From Acidobacteriota bacterium (GTDB lineage: Bacteria > Acidobacteriota > Blastocatellia > Chloracidobacteriales > Chloracidobacteriaceae), in NCBI GenBank assembly GCA_016208495.1, contig JACQXX010000022.1:1-33909 (forward strand): 33,909 nt of DNA, written 5' to 3'. The position numbers and the translations under genes were made by a program. Under the pieces are notes generated by a model. It was not told the origin of the DNA. It did no database searches and saw only the letters and a list, made by a program, of their open reading frames with translations. Positions 5,228 to 14,000 of the stretch are shown here, one piece after another (positions within the stretch are counted from its first letter, which is position 1; every line of letters begins with the position of its first letter).

Positions 5228-7417
5228 ATGCAGGACCAACCGAAACCAAAGCGCAAAATCAAGGTGCCGCGGGTTGTAAACGGCATCGAAACCATGGTTG
5301 AAATTGAAGTTGATGACACATCTGGTCCCGGGTGGGGGCCCAATGACCGCCATCGCCTTCTGAACAAACGCATTCCTCGGGTTGATGGACCCGTCAAAGC
5401 AACCGGAACCGCTCAGTATTCCTATGATGTGAAGTTGCCCGGAATGCTCTATGGCCGGATTTTGGGTTCGCCACACGCCCGGGCCAGAGTGACAAGCCTG
5501 GATTTGAGTGGAGCTGAAAAAATCAAAGGCGTGAAAGCGGCCATCAGTGCCAGGGAAGAAGTTCGATATGAAGGCGAACCGGTGGCTGCCGTAGCCGCCA
5601 TCACACCCGAACTGGCCGAAGATGCCATTCGGGCCATTAAAGTGACCTATGAAGTTCTGCCACATACAGTCACGGCTAAAGATGCCCTCCGGCCAAATTC
5701 TCCGAAAGTCTTTGAAGAAGGAAATGTCGAACCACAAGGAAAACAAGGGGATCCAGCCAAAGTGGCGGCGGCTTTCGCCGGGTGTGATGCCGTGATTGAG
5801 GCTGATTACCAAACACCGATGGTTCATCATGCCTGTCTGGAAACCCACGGCGTTGTGGTTGACTATCGCGGTGGTGATACGGCCACGATTTATGCTTCAA
5901 CCCAGGGCACGTTCACCGTTTCGGGTGATGCCGCCAAAGAGCTTGGGTTGCAACAAAGCGCGGTCACCACAGTGGTGGAGCACATGGGCGGTGGTTTTGG
6001 CGCCAAATTCGGACTTGGCCTGGAAGGGAGCCTGGCCTGTCGGCTTTCGAAAAAAACCAGTGCACCGGTCAAAATGATGCTCACCCGGAAAAATGAGTTT
6101 TTGATGGCTGGAACGCGGTCTGGTTCCTGGCAAAAACTCAAGGGCGGTGCCCGCAAAGACGGAACACTGGTGGCGTTGCAGGCGACTCAGTATAAGCTCG
6201 GCGGGCTTGGCGATGGGTCACAGGCTGGACAGCCGTATGTGTATAAGGTTGAAAACTTTTATCGTGAGATTGCGGCGCTCCATACCAATCTTGATTCCTC
6301 ACGAGCGTTTCGCGCCCCAGGTCACCCGCAGGCGTCATATGCGATTGAATCATTGATTGATGAACTGGCCTACAAACTGGAACTGGATCCGGTTGAATTC
6401 CGCAAGAAAAACCTGACGGACCCGGTGTATCACCGTCAACTTGACCGAGGCGCCAAAGAAATCGGCTGGAGCAAGCGCAACCCCAAGCCAGGTGGAACCC
6501 CTGGACCTCGAAAACGCGGCATGGGCTGTGCAGTTGGAGTCTGGGGCGGTGGTGGCCGGCCTCAATGCCAGGTGGATGTGACGATTACCCGTGATGGACT
6601 GGTTACCGTAGCGGTTGGGACACAGGACCTTGGAACTGGAACCCGGACCTACGTCCGGGCGATTGTGGCTGAGGAACTGGGCCTGACGCTCAACGATGTC
6701 ACCGAAAAAATCGGGCGTTCAACCCTTGGGGCCGCGAATCCGTCGGGTGGTTCAACCACGGCGGCTTCACTGGCGCCTGCCGTCAAAGACGCGGCATTCA
6801 AGGCACGGACAACGGTTGCCGAGAAGGTCGCTCCCGTGATGGGGGCCAAACCTGAGGAAGTCACATTTCTGAATGGAAAAGTAATCGCCGGTGCCCGCCC
6901 GCTCGGGTGGAAACAAGCCTGTGCGGCGCTTCCGCCAGCCGGAATCACCGTGCGGGGTGAGTGGAAACCGGGCCTTTCTGAAAATGGCGTTCACGGAGCC
7001 TGTTTTGCTGAAGTCGAAGTTGATGTCGAAACCGGTCATATCAAGCCGATTAAAATGGTGCATGTGCAGGACATTGGCCTTCCGCTTAACCGGCTGGCGG
7101 TTGAAAGCCAGATCAATGGCGGGATGATTCAATCACTTGGGATGGCCCTCTATGAAAGCCGGGTGGTGGATTCGCAACTGGGAATTACCCTCAATCCTGG
7201 GTTTGGCGACTACAAGCTGCCAGGATCGCTCGAAATGCCCGAACTCATTCCCATTATTGATGATGAAGACACCCGTGAAGCCGTGATTGGTGTCGGTGAA
7301 CCCGCGTTGATTCCAGCGGTCGGTGCCCTGGCCAATGCCGTGTTTCATGCCTGCGGCGTTCGAGTCCGCGAACTGCCAATTACACCTGATAAAATTTTAA
7401 TGGGTTTGTTCAAATAG
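5228..7417 (+). CDS. molybdopterin-binding catalytic subunit (PaoC/YagR type, xanthine dehydrogenase family)
   Basis: 729 residues, the usual length for this split-subunit class. Order: a short Lys-rich lead, then 'RIPRVDGPVKATGTAQYSYD' and 'PGMLYGRILGSPHARARV' (aldehyde oxidase a/b hammerhead). Next come 'GGGFGAKFG' near residue 252 and 'SRAFRAPGHPQ' near 358 (cofactor pocket), and finally 'GVGEPALIPAVGALANA' near 690, which contains the catalytic Glu that deprotonates the Mo hydroxyl. The family oxidises aldehydes or N-heterocycles at a Mo-cytosine dinucleotide centre. There is no signal peptide; in PaoABC only the small subunit carries one and the rest is carried along. AGGAGG lies in the end of the preceding gene. 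The XdhC/PaoD-type maturation chaperone is not in this window. Confidence 0.92.
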   Translation: MQDQPKPKRKIKVPRVVNGIETMVEIEVDDTSGPGWGPNDRHRLLNKRIPRVDGPVKATGTAQYSYDVKLPGMLYGRILGSPHARARVTSLDLSGAEKIKGVKAAISAREEVRYEGEPVAAVAAITPELAEDAIRAIKVTYEVLPHTVTAKDALRPNSPKVFEEGNVEPQGKQGDPAKVAAAFAGCDAVIEADYQTPMVHHACLETHGVVVDYRGGDTATIYASTQGTFTVSGDAAKELGLQQSAVTTVVEHMGGGFGAKFGLGLEGSLACRLSKKTSAPVKMMLTRKNEFLMAGTRSGSWQKLKGGARKDGTLVALQATQYKLGGLGDGSQAGQPYVYKVENFYREIAALHTNLDSSRAFRAPGHPQASYAIESLIDELAYKLELDPVEFRKKNLTDPVYHRQLDRGAKEIGWSKRNPKPGGTPGPRKRGMGCAVGVWGGGGRPQCQVDVTITRDGLVTVAVGTQDLGTGTRTYVRAIVAEELGLTLNDVTEKIGRSTLGAANPSGGSTTAASLAPAVKDAAFKARTTVAEKVAPVMGAKPEEVTFLNGKVIAGARPLGWKQACAALPPAGITVRGEWKPGLSENGVHGACFAEVEVDVETGHIKPIKMVHVQDIGLPLNRLAVESQINGGMIQSLGMALYESRVVDSQLGITLNPGFGDYKLPGSLEMPELIPIIDDEDTREAVIGVGEPALIPAVGALANAVFHACGVRVRELPITPDKILMGLFK

Positions 7418-7428
7418 GGGGAAACGAC

Positions 7429-8439
7429 ATGAAGGCATTTGAATGGGTAAATCCAACCACCGTCGCTGAAGCCGTCAAACAGCTTTCGACCCAGGTGAGC
7501 GACCCGAAAGAAGCGCCGCGGCCTCTGGCTGGTGGTCAGGACCTGTTGACGACCATGAAAGATTACATCACGCAGCCGGTGCGCGTGGTCAACCTCAAAT
7601 CCATTCCTGGACTGAATAAAATTGAGGGCGATGCCAAAAAAGGACTCAAAATCGGGGCTCTGGTGACGCTCTCACAGTTGGAAGAACATCCAGAGATTCG
7701 CAAAAACTTTCCCGCCATTGCCGAAGCCGCTCATTCAGTGGCTTCACCGCAGATTCGAAATCTCGGCACCATTGCCGGCAATCTGTGTCAGCGTCCCCGG
7801 TGCTGGTATTTTCGGCTGGAACACGTCGTCTGTCTGAAAAAAGGCGGTGACCAGTGCTATGCCGAAGCGGGTGAAAACAAATACAACGCGATTTTGGGTG
7901 GCGGACCGTCCTATATTGTCCATCCATCTGATTTGGCGCCGGCACTGGTGGCACTTGGCGCCAGCGTGGTCATTGTTGGATCAAATGGGAATCGAACGGT
8001 CGAACTTGAGAAATTTTTCAAGCTTCCAAGCCAGGGAGACCTGCTCCGGGAAAACGTTCTGGCCGACAATGAACTCATCACCGAAATTCAGGTGCCGGCA
8101 TCGCCGATGGCCAGCCGTTCAACCTACTTGAAATTCAAGGAACGGGAATCGCTGGATTTTGCGCTGTCTGCCGTGGCCGCAGCCGTTGAACTGGACGCGG
8201 CTGGGAAGGTCAAACAGGCCCGGCTGGTTCTGGGTGGCGTGGCCCCAACGCCGTGGCGGGTTCCAAAAGCCGAAAGCTATCTGGTTGGGAAAAAACTGGA
8301 CGAGGCGACGCTCCAGGAAGCCGCCAAACTGGCCCTGGAAGGCGCCCAACCACTTTTGCATAACCAGTACAAGGTACCGTTGACCCAGACGCTGGTTCGA
8401 CGAGCCCTGAACCAGCTTGGCGACGGTAAATCAGCCTAA
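7429..8439 (+). CDS. FAD-binding subunit with probable 4Fe-4S site (PaoB/YagS type)
   Basis: 336 residues of the CO dehydrogenase/xanthine dehydrogenase medium-subunit family. 'PLAGGQDLL' (residues 32-40) and 'SPQIRNLGTIAGNL' (106-119) are FAD-binding loops. Directly after the second loop come Cys120, Cys125, Cys135 and Cys143 (LCQRPRCWYFR ... C ... C), the extra cysteines that bind a 4Fe-4S cluster in PaoB and 4-hydroxybenzoyl-CoA reductase but are lacking in plain XdhB. This is the main reason for assigning the operon to the Pao type. It starts eleven bases after the large subunit, with a GGGGGAAACGAC leader. Gene order here is A-C-B, whereas Escherichia coli has A-B-C. Confidence 0.9.
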   Translation: MKAFEWVNPTTVAEAVKQLSTQVSDPKEAPRPLAGGQDLLTTMKDYITQPVRVVNLKSIPGLNKIEGDAKKGLKIGALVTLSQLEEHPEIRKNFPAIAEAAHSVASPQIRNLGTIAGNLCQRPRCWYFRLEHVVCLKKGGDQCYAEAGENKYNAILGGGPSYIVHPSDLAPALVALGASVVIVGSNGNRTVELEKFFKLPSQGDLLRENVLADNELITEIQVPASPMASRSTYLKFKERESLDFALSAVAAAVELDAAGKVKQARLVLGGVAPTPWRVPKAESYLVGKKLDEATLQEAAKLALEGAQPLLHNQYKVPLTQTLVRRALNQLGDGKSA

Positions 8440-8448
8440 GGAGGGGTT

Positions 8449-8718
8449 ATGAGCAAAGACGATTCATTTGACAATTCAACTGTTGACCCACTTGGGAGCG
8501 CGGCGGCTCCCGTATTCAATAGCCCGTTTTGTGGTGAACTGCGGTCAAAAAACTACTTTCTGCTCGATGTCCTGCCAACCAGTGCCGAGCAGTATTTGGA
8601 TCCAAGCGGTCATTGCTGGTGTTTTATGACCCATCAAGTGGTCGGCCCAGACGGAGGGAAGGTGCATCCAAACCGATGTACTTCAGACCGACGATGTTAC
8701 AAATCGGCGCTGGCTTGA
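8449..8718 (+). CDS. small Cys-rich protein at the end of the oxidoreductase operon, unknown function
   Basis: 89 residues with a strong ribosome binding site (AAGGAGGGGTTATG) nine bases after the FAD subunit, so almost certainly the same transcript. It carries five cysteines: one in 'SPFCGELRSKNYFLLDVLP', a 'GHCWCFMTHQVVGPDGGKVHP' segment, and two in the C-terminal 'NRCTSDRRCY'. The arrangement suggests a small metal or Fe-S binding fold, or disulfides. No signal peptide is present. I do not recognise a named family. Operon context points to a role in assembly or electron transfer of the molybdenum enzyme, which is inference only. Confidence 0.68.
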   Translation: MSKDDSFDNSTVDPLGSAAAPVFNSPFCGELRSKNYFLLDVLPTSAEQYLDPSGHCWCFMTHQVVGPDGGKVHPNRCTSDRRCYKSALA

Positions 8719-8746
8719 TGAACCGCCCATCAATGGAGTTTGTGTT

Positions 8747-9400
8747 ATGCGAAAGAAATGGATAGCTGTGAGTGTAATGCTGCTGGTGATGGTCCTTCCA
8801 GGGTTTGGAAGCGAACCAAAGGCCGGGGCAATTTCAGGTGATTATGTCGAAGCCCGGACGGCAAGCGTCTTCGCCGGTGCCTGTCACTACAATGGGGAGG
8901 TGGTCACGATTGGCCGGGATGCCATTTTGGCCTGGAATATTACTTCAGGCGAGTGGAACGGGGTTTCGCTTGCGGGAGTGAAGGCCATGGCGGTGGTGGA
9001 AAGTGATCTCAATCTGGAAAAACCGACAGGCCGTCACCAATCAGAACTGGTAGTGGATAGCGCGGCAACCGAAGCCCAGGCTCAGGCCGTCGCCCAGGCC
9101 CTGGCCACCAAATATGCCGCATCATTGGGGAAAGTGGTTGCCATTCGCCGGCTCCCAGTTTCTTTTGAACATCAACCAACGGGGTATCAAATCAAAGCGG
9201 CTGGGTTTGCTTCATTAACAGTGCAACCGATGCCAAACAATGCCTGTTGCACAATGCCGGGGTTGGTGTGGTATGCACCGTTGGTCCCACTCCAGAATCG
9301 GAAAGTGGGTTATACCGTCAATGCCAGCTATGAAGGCAGTCAGGTCGGTATGCCCTGGTCACGCGCCTCTGAAAACAGTGCTTTTTACGGGACATTCTGA
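8747..9400 (+). CDS. secreted DUF1326-family protein
   Basis: 217 residues. An N-terminal signal peptide (MRKKWIAVSVMLLVMVLPGF, cleavage near residue 21-28) is followed by the DUF1326 signature 'ISGDYVEARTASVFAGACHY', 'GRDAILAWNITSGEWNGVSL' and 'DSAATEAQAQAVAQAL'. A C-terminal part holds 'NACCTMPG'. The domain is common in soil bacteria and its function is unknown. It starts 28 bases after the small Cys-rich gene with a GGAG site, so it may be read with the oxidoreductase operon. The transcript ends at the hairpin at 9463-9499. Confidence 0.82.
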   Translation: MRKKWIAVSVMLLVMVLPGFGSEPKAGAISGDYVEARTASVFAGACHYNGEVVTIGRDAILAWNITSGEWNGVSLAGVKAMAVVESDLNLEKPTGRHQSELVVDSAATEAQAQAVAQALATKYAASLGKVVAIRRLPVSFEHQPTGYQIKAAGFASLTVQPMPNNACCTMPGLVWYAPLVPLQNRKVGYTVNASYEGSQVGMPWSRASENSAFYGTF

Positions 9401-9462
9401 CTATCGTGGGATAGAAGAAGGTACGGAAATCAGTTTCGGAGAGACGTTGAGTCAAATATTTC

Positions 9463-9499
9463 AACCATCCTTCCGTTCGCAAAAAACGAAAGGATGGTT
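9463..9499. terminator. bidirectional rho-independent terminator
   Basis: Arms 9463-9477 and 9485-9499 form a 15-bp stem with one mismatch and a 7-nt loop. A T-rich tract follows (TCCTATTTTTG), and on the minus strand the stem is likewise followed by an AT-rich run. It lies between two converging genes and can serve both. Confidence 0.75.
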
Positions 9500-9501
9500 T
9501 C

Positions 9502-9783
9502 CTATTTTTGGGTGCTGGCTCCTTGCTGAGAGACTTCGGCGTCATCCTGGAGTCCACACTCAGTCACCGCCGCGCATTTTCCATCGTGAGTCATTTGGAA
9601 GCTCTCCAGCCAGTCGTCAAAACCCGAGGTGGGCTCTAACCCAGGACTGGAACTCAAGGCTGGGTCTTCTGAACCCATGACTGATTCATCCTTCACCAAA
9701 TCGGTGACTGCTTGAAAGCGGAATGATTCCCGCGCCAGCCAGTGGGCTGTTTCTCTTATTGTTTTTCGTGACACTAAAAGCAT
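9502..9783 (-). CDS. small protein of unknown function, 93 aa
   Basis: Starts MLLVSRKTIRETAHWLARES at an ATG with an excellent ribosome binding site (CAGGAGTTTCAATG on the minus strand). It ends just before the shared terminator, and both facts support a real gene. The middle is Ser/Pro/Asp-rich and looks unstructured; the last 30 residues hold two cysteines (DGKCAAVTECGLQ). No signal peptide and no family recognised. The leader-like N-terminus plus short Cys/Ser/Thr-rich end is reminiscent of a RiPP precursor, but no modifying enzyme is encoded nearby, so I do not call it one. Confidence 0.5.
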   Translation of the reverse strand: MLLVSRKTIRETAHWLARESFRFQAVTDLVKDESVMGSEDPALSSSPGLEPTSGFDDWLESFQMTHDGKCAAVTECGLQDDAEVSQQGASTQK

Positions 9784-10026
9784 TGAAACTCCTGAAAAAA
9801 TAGAAGGTGTTCAAAAAAACCGGTATCAACCCAGAGTAAGTTCCCGTGGTATAACCCGAGGCGACTGGAGATTGACGTGATTTTGAAGTCAGAGTCTTAC
9901 GTAAAAATTGAGTTCAGGTTCAGATGAGAAATCAAAGGTATTTGAGAAAATGATCCGCCACCTGGATACAAGCTATGCTGTGGTAATTGTATGCCCACCA
10001 CAGTGAGTCGCAGATCAAATACAGGG

Positions 10027-10770
10027 TCAATGCTTTCTCATTTCTTCCTCATTAGGAGTCGAGTTTTGAAGCCCGGCGACAGGCTGGACAATGCCCATTG
10101 AACTGAGAATTTCAGTAACTTCTTCACACTCAGGGCCATTTGCGTGTAGGAAAACAAAGATGAGTGAGCCGGTTTGGGTTGGTTGAATCCAAAACTCAAC
10201 CGTGGCTGTTCCCCCATAATCTTGAAACCAGAGGTCAAATTGGATCACGGATTGCTGCCAGGTGTTGACAGTTTTGGTTTGAAAGGTGGCATTATTGGAA
10301 AAGGATTTGGCAACGGATAAAGCTTTTGTCGAGCATAGGGTTTGGAGTTCAGTGGGGTTTAATTTGGAATTGAAGACCTTGAGCTGGACATCCCCATAAC
10401 TCCCCCCATTCCAACCCCAACCCTCGCCGCCAAGTTGACCAATACAATCAGCAATTGGAAGAACCGAATTGACAACTTTTGAGTACTCACTATCCCATTC
10501 GCCAATCGCATTTTGTGTGGCATAGATCTCAGCTCGGGAGAGGTGAAAATTGTTCTGAAATTTATTGTGCCAATCAGCCCACAATGAAGGAATTAAAAAT
10601 CTCTCACCCGTAGGTAGAATTTGGACCTGACGGCCTGACACAGTCAGTCTGGCATTATTATTCCAGTGTGGTGAAAAATGGTTGAGCCAGAATGTATTCA
10701 GGGATATTCCAAGCACACAAGAAACAACCAAAATTAAACTACCAAGTAGCCAGTTCTTTATTTTTTTCAT
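10027..10770 (-). CDS. membrane-anchored or secreted protein of unknown function, 247 aa
   Basis: N-terminus MKKIKNWLLGSLILVVSCVL gives one hydrophobic segment (signal peptide or anchor; the Cys at 18 could also be a lipobox variant, V-V-S-C). The rest is extracytoplasmic, aromatic-rich and Asn-rich, with 'LPIADCIGQLGGEGWGWNGG' and 'FDLWFQDYGGTATVEFWIQP'. A GGAG site precedes the ATG. It stands alone between a 243-bp spacer and the divergent giant-protein gene. No family recognised. Three cysteines remain in the mature part (C109, C146, C222, approximate). Confidence 0.62.
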   Translation of the reverse strand: MKKIKNWLLGSLILVVSCVLGISLNTFWLNHFSPHWNNNARLTVSGRQVQILPTGERFLIPSLWADWHNKFQNNFHLSRAEIYATQNAIGEWDSEYSKVVNSVLPIADCIGQLGGEGWGWNGGSYGDVQLKVFNSKLNPTELQTLCSTKALSVAKSFSNNATFQTKTVNTWQQSVIQFDLWFQDYGGTATVEFWIQPTQTGSLIFVFLHANGPECEEVTEILSSMGIVQPVAGLQNSTPNEEEMRKH

Positions 10771-11090
10771 CAGAATTCTCCACGGAAAAATTGCAATTTG
10801 AACTTGTTAGACCCTGACAATTGAAGGAAGTTCCATTGCAAAAGGAAAACAAGTTGAAAATTGAGGTTTATGGGAGAATAAAAGTCAGCCGTCTTGTTTG
10901 ATCCAGCCACTGATCCTGGCGATCCATAACTGCCAAAACCGGGATTTTCCTGGAAATAAACCGGTTATTCCATAATTCAACACGGTCATCTGAATTTATA
11001 CTCTGCTTATCTTGATTTTGATACTCTGCAAAATCGCCCTGTTTTTCCTTTCAGCCGAAATCATCCTTCTCTGTATCGCCTGGTGATCAA
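10771..11090. other. 320-bp divergent spacer
   Basis: Promoter region for the two divergent genes. It is AT-rich, with an eight-base direct repeat (TACTCTGC near 11000 and 11021). No RNA gene or convincing operator is seen. Confidence 0.4.
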
Positions 11091-14000
11091 ATGAGTACCT
11101 TCTTTTTTCATAAAGCCTTCTTCCGCCTGCTATCTGGGATTGTGAGCCTGATGGCGATGCTTTGTTTTTCGATTGAAGCTTCAGCACAAAGTGTCGTGAT
11201 CAACTCGGTGAATCCCAGTCAAGTGAATGTTGGTCAGGTCCCGGCCAAAGTCGTCATCAAAGGGACCGGGTTTACACCTCAATCAACCGTCTTTTTCAAC
11301 GACGTTCAGGTCACGGCGAAAGTGAAGAAATCCGGTAAAAAAATTGTTGTGACCCAGCTTCCAGCCGAACTGTTTCAGGTTGTGGGTGCGATTCAGGTGA
11401 GGGTGATTCCACCAAGCGGGGCTCCGTCAAATACTTTTATGCTGGCGGTTGGGAGTTTGAACAGAATTCAGGTTGCCCAACCCGGAGGATTTTCCCTGGC
11501 GGTTGGTGAACAATTTGCAATTCAAGCTCAGGTCCTTGACCAGCTTGGAAATCCCGTTCCGGGTGCTCAAATCACATACGCAAGTTTGAATCCAGAGAAA
11601 GCCACTGTTGATGCCACGGGTGTGGTACGTGGTCTGGCCAATGGCGTTGGTACTATTCGACTTACATCGGGTGATGCGTTTCTGAATTTGATTTTCACGG
11701 TGACCGAAGTGGCCTCAATTCCGTCAGGGATTGTGGGTGATGGGGATCTCAAGGTAGATGCCAATAATCAGGTATATGCCACTGATTTGCGCAACCACGT
11801 GGTCAAAAGTGCTGCCGTTGGCGAACCACTCCGAAATTATGCCGGTTCATTTGGAAATCCGGGGAATGTTGATGGGCCACTGAGCTCTTCCAAATTTAAT
11901 GGTCCGCTGGGGCTTGGGTTAGGCAAGGATCGTCAAATCTTTCTGGTTGATACCGCCAATCGAAAAATTCGGAGATTCAGTCCTGCGACGGGTCAGGTTG
12001 AAACATTGCTCGACCAGGAAAGTGCCCGAACGCTTGGTGGCGTTGAGACCTGGGGACCACGAGGTGTGGTGCAAACTCCAGACGGATTGCTCTACATCAC
12101 CGATGCCGACAACCATGTCGTTTGGAAAGCTCAAATTGATGGCACCAAAAGTCTCTCGGTGATTGCCGGCGGGGTCGGTGTGGCCGGGTTGGTGGATGGT
12201 CCCGGAAATTCCGCCCGGTTTAATGGCCCTCAGGATCTGGTAACCGGCACGACTCCAACGGTGCTGGTGGTTTCCGACCGGGGCAATAAGGTGGTGCGGC
12301 TGGTCACGTTGCCGGCTGGGGAAGTGCTGACAGTGGGGGCCATTCCCGCAGCCCGGCAATCCAACACTACTCTCGATCCACAACAGAACCCAACTGGGGT
12401 GTCATTTTCAGATCCAAGCGGCCTGGATGTTGACCTGCAGGGAAACATCTATGTGGCTGATGGAAACACGGTAAAAATTGTAGGTTCACAAGGTCAAAAT
12501 TTTGCCGTGGCTGAGCTGGCACAAACCGGGACGTTTCAAAATGCCGTGGCGATTGCGATTTCTGGCACGACCGCCTATGTGCTCGATGCGGGTCGCCAAC
12601 AGGTGATTCGAGTTGGATTTCAAGGAACCCCAACCATTACATCAATTACCCCTTCTCAAGTGAAGCTTGGCGAAAATACGGAAGTAAAAATCCAGGGGAC
12701 GAATTTTTTACCGGAAACCCAGGTGGTGATCGATGGCATTCCCGCGCGCGAAGTCGAGGTTGAAAGTGCGACCGAGATCGAATTTCGGCTTCCACCGATC
12801 AGCCAGGCCGGCACCTATCCGGTGGTCGTCAGCCATCGTGGTGGACGGGTTGAAAGCACGATTACCATTGGTGAAGCGCCATCCTTTGGAATTTCTGCTT
12901 CACCTGAGGAAGTCGAACTGGTAGCTGGAATGACCGCCCAGGTCACAATCAACCTCCAGCGTCGAAATTTCACCGGCCCGATTACGCTTCAGCTTGACCG
13001 GCAGTTACTCGTTGGGGTTGCGGCTACATTTTCACCAAATATTGTGACCGGAAACAGCGCCACCATGACCCTTTCGGCGCTTCCAGGGATTATTCCGGGT
13101 GAATTCAAGTTCCGGGTTCTGGGCACAGCGCCAGGACTGGTGGCGTCAACTGAGATTGAAGTGAAAATTCGACCGGCCCAGCCTGGGCAGGTTCAACTTT
13201 CTGCTTCGCCTGTTACCCAAACCCTTCGTGCCGGTGAACGAACCCAATTTACCATTTTCTTGAATCGAGATAATTTCGCCGGTGAAGTTGAACTTGAAGT
13301 CGAAAACGAGCCCGATGGAATTGATGCGCGGATCCAACCAGAAAAAGTAACCGGCACCACCGCAACGCTCGAAGTTGAAACCAGCAATGACCTGTCCCCA
13401 GGTGCCTACACGCTCCTGATCAAAGGTGAAGCCGATGGGGCAGCCATCTTCCCAACTCGTGTCCAGGTCATCATTGAAAATTCAATCACTGCGGGAACGG
13501 TTCTTTTGTCGGCTTCGCCGGTTTCTCAGGCTGTCCAGCCAGGTGGGGTGGTGAGCTATGACATTTTTATCAACCGAACGAACTATAGCGGCGAAGTGCG
13601 GTTGTCGGTGAGCGGGTTGCCTTCTGGCATCGAAGCTGAGTTTGGTGATGACAGTCCCGACGGGAACCAGACTCCATTGCGACTCACCACCTTGAGAAGT
13701 GTGTCGCCAGGTGCCTATGTCTTGACGGTTGAAGGAGATGCCGGCGATGCCTTTGTTCAGCCGACCCAGATCGAATTGATCGTTGAAAGCGAGGGCAGCG
13801 GCGATAGTTCAGTTAGTCTTTCAGCGTCACCGACCACACAGACAATTCAACGTAGCGGAGAAGGTCAGTATATAATCTTTCTGAATCGGAATGGATATTT
13901 TGGTGAAGTGAATCTTTCGGTTACAGGTGCACCGACTGGAGTCGAGGCTGAACTAGATCCCGATAGCGTGTTTGGGGACCAAACCACACTCTTTGTGAGC

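Noticed and set aside
5159-5848. 229-residue minus-strand frame inside the molybdenum subunit gene
   Set aside because: Shadow of a well-conserved gene; no ribosome binding site and no recognisable domain.
9502-9783. RiPP precursor peptide
   Set aside because: The short Cys-containing tail is suggestive, but no lanthipeptide, radical-SAM or other modifying enzyme is encoded in the window.
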